Under the pieces are notes generated by a model, which saw only the letters and a program-made list of their open reading frames with translations, did no database searches and was not told the DNA's origin. A stretch of DNA of 64,000 bases, taken from contig CAMEIX010000001.1 of NCBI GenBank assembly GCA_945919075.1, forward strand, positions 124,001 through 188,000, read 5' to 3'. Each line of letters opens with the position of its first letter. Position 1 is the stretch's first letter. A program made the translations under genes and the position numbers. Below are positions 63,885 through 64,000 of the stretch, piece by piece. Origin of the DNA: an uncultured Lachnospiraceae bacterium. Lineage in GTDB: Bacteria; Bacillota; Clostridia; Lachnospirales; Lachnospiraceae.

Positions 63885-63908
63885 GATTTTACCTTGTTTT
63901 GTAAAATC
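63885..63908. promoter_or_regulatory. Inverted repeat upstream of pckA, possible operator
   Basis: GATTTTAC, an 8-base spacer, and GTAAAATC form a perfect 8-bp dyad about 30 bp upstream of the pckA -35 box. It lies in an AT-rich region, so chance is possible. Confidence 0.35.
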
Positions 63909-63952
63909 CATCCAAAGAAAATATGAATTTTTTCGAAATTTTGTGGAAATGC

Positions 63953-63982
63953 TTGCCACGATTTTCGTTTTCATGTTAAGAT
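63953..63982 (+). promoter_or_regulatory. Possible rightward promoter for a gene beyond the window
   Basis: TTGCCA (63953-63958), 18 bp, TAAGAT (63977-63982) with an extended TG at 63974. It points out of the right edge; no coding start is visible before the end. Confidence 0.35.
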
Positions 63983-64000
63983 TAAAATTACTATTTTCAT

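Noticed and set aside
1..64000. CRISPR arrays, prophage, insertion sequences, rRNA or tRNA genes
   Set aside because: I looked for regularly spaced repeats, transposase or integrase motifs and structural RNA signatures and saw none; a tRNA/rRNA scanner would settle this.

Overview
The window reads as chromosomal DNA of an anaerobic, probably spore-forming member of the Clostridia, most likely the Lachnospiraceae. The evidence is moderate-to-low GC, strong AGGAGG-type ribosome binding sites, near-consensus sigma-A promoters, the sporulation pair yqfC/yqfD, Rex, an NfnAB ferredoxin:NADP pair, formate-THF ligase with FolD, a T-box before pheST, an ATP-dependent PEP carboxykinase, and BspA-type leucine-rich surface proteins with a class B sortase. 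Most genes lie on the minus strand and are ordered from high to low coordinate. I see no rRNA, tRNA, phage, insertion sequence or CRISPR array.

Positions 1-8485: yqfD (cut by the left edge), yqfC, pyrimidine-nucleoside phosphorylase, an ABC exporter whose permease carries a very long coiled coil, lgt, rlmH and a zinc-ribbon membrane protein. Positions 8512-22093: nfnB/nfnA, a zinc-ribbon/TPR/chitobiase-like membrane protein, folD, fhs, an FtsK/SpoIIIE translocase, a TepA-like ClpP-fold protease, a polytopic membrane protein, metY and yebC. Positions 22116-26590: a mazF-type toxin with no adjacent antitoxin, alr, bifunctional NAD(P)HX repair enzyme, a coiled-coil unknown, and rex with a perfect promoter that may contain its own operator. 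A divergent ABC-F gene follows on the plus strand.

Positions 28601-32002 hold icd, a GntR/FCD regulator and a probable Re-citrate synthase. They sit behind one strong promoter whose -10 box lies inside a 30-bp near-perfect palindrome, so the unit looks like a self-regulated 2-oxoglutarate/glutamate-forming operon. Positions 31985-41372 hold a surface-protein locus: a class B sortase with a cytoplasmic N-terminal extension, two large BspA-like proteins sharing an unusual SPxTG sorting tail, and a leaderless subtilisin-like protease. A structured GC-rich repeat-like element lies upstream.

Positions 41599-49002 contain a REC-GGDEF regulator, a small plus-strand island (a 15-cysteine mini-protein and two unknown genes, one with a good sigma-E-like promoter), leuS with a promoter-proximal leader hairpin, and a divergent EF-G paralogue. 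Positions 49141-64000 contain tyrA, vanZ, a PilZ protein, queA, an M18 aminopeptidase, pheT and pheS with a Phe T-box, a GGDEF-EAL protein, YihY/BrkB, a SpoIID/LytB protein, a probable 6S RNA with its own promoter and terminator, and pckA. REC-GGDEF, GGDEF-EAL and PilZ together indicate cyclic-di-GMP signalling.
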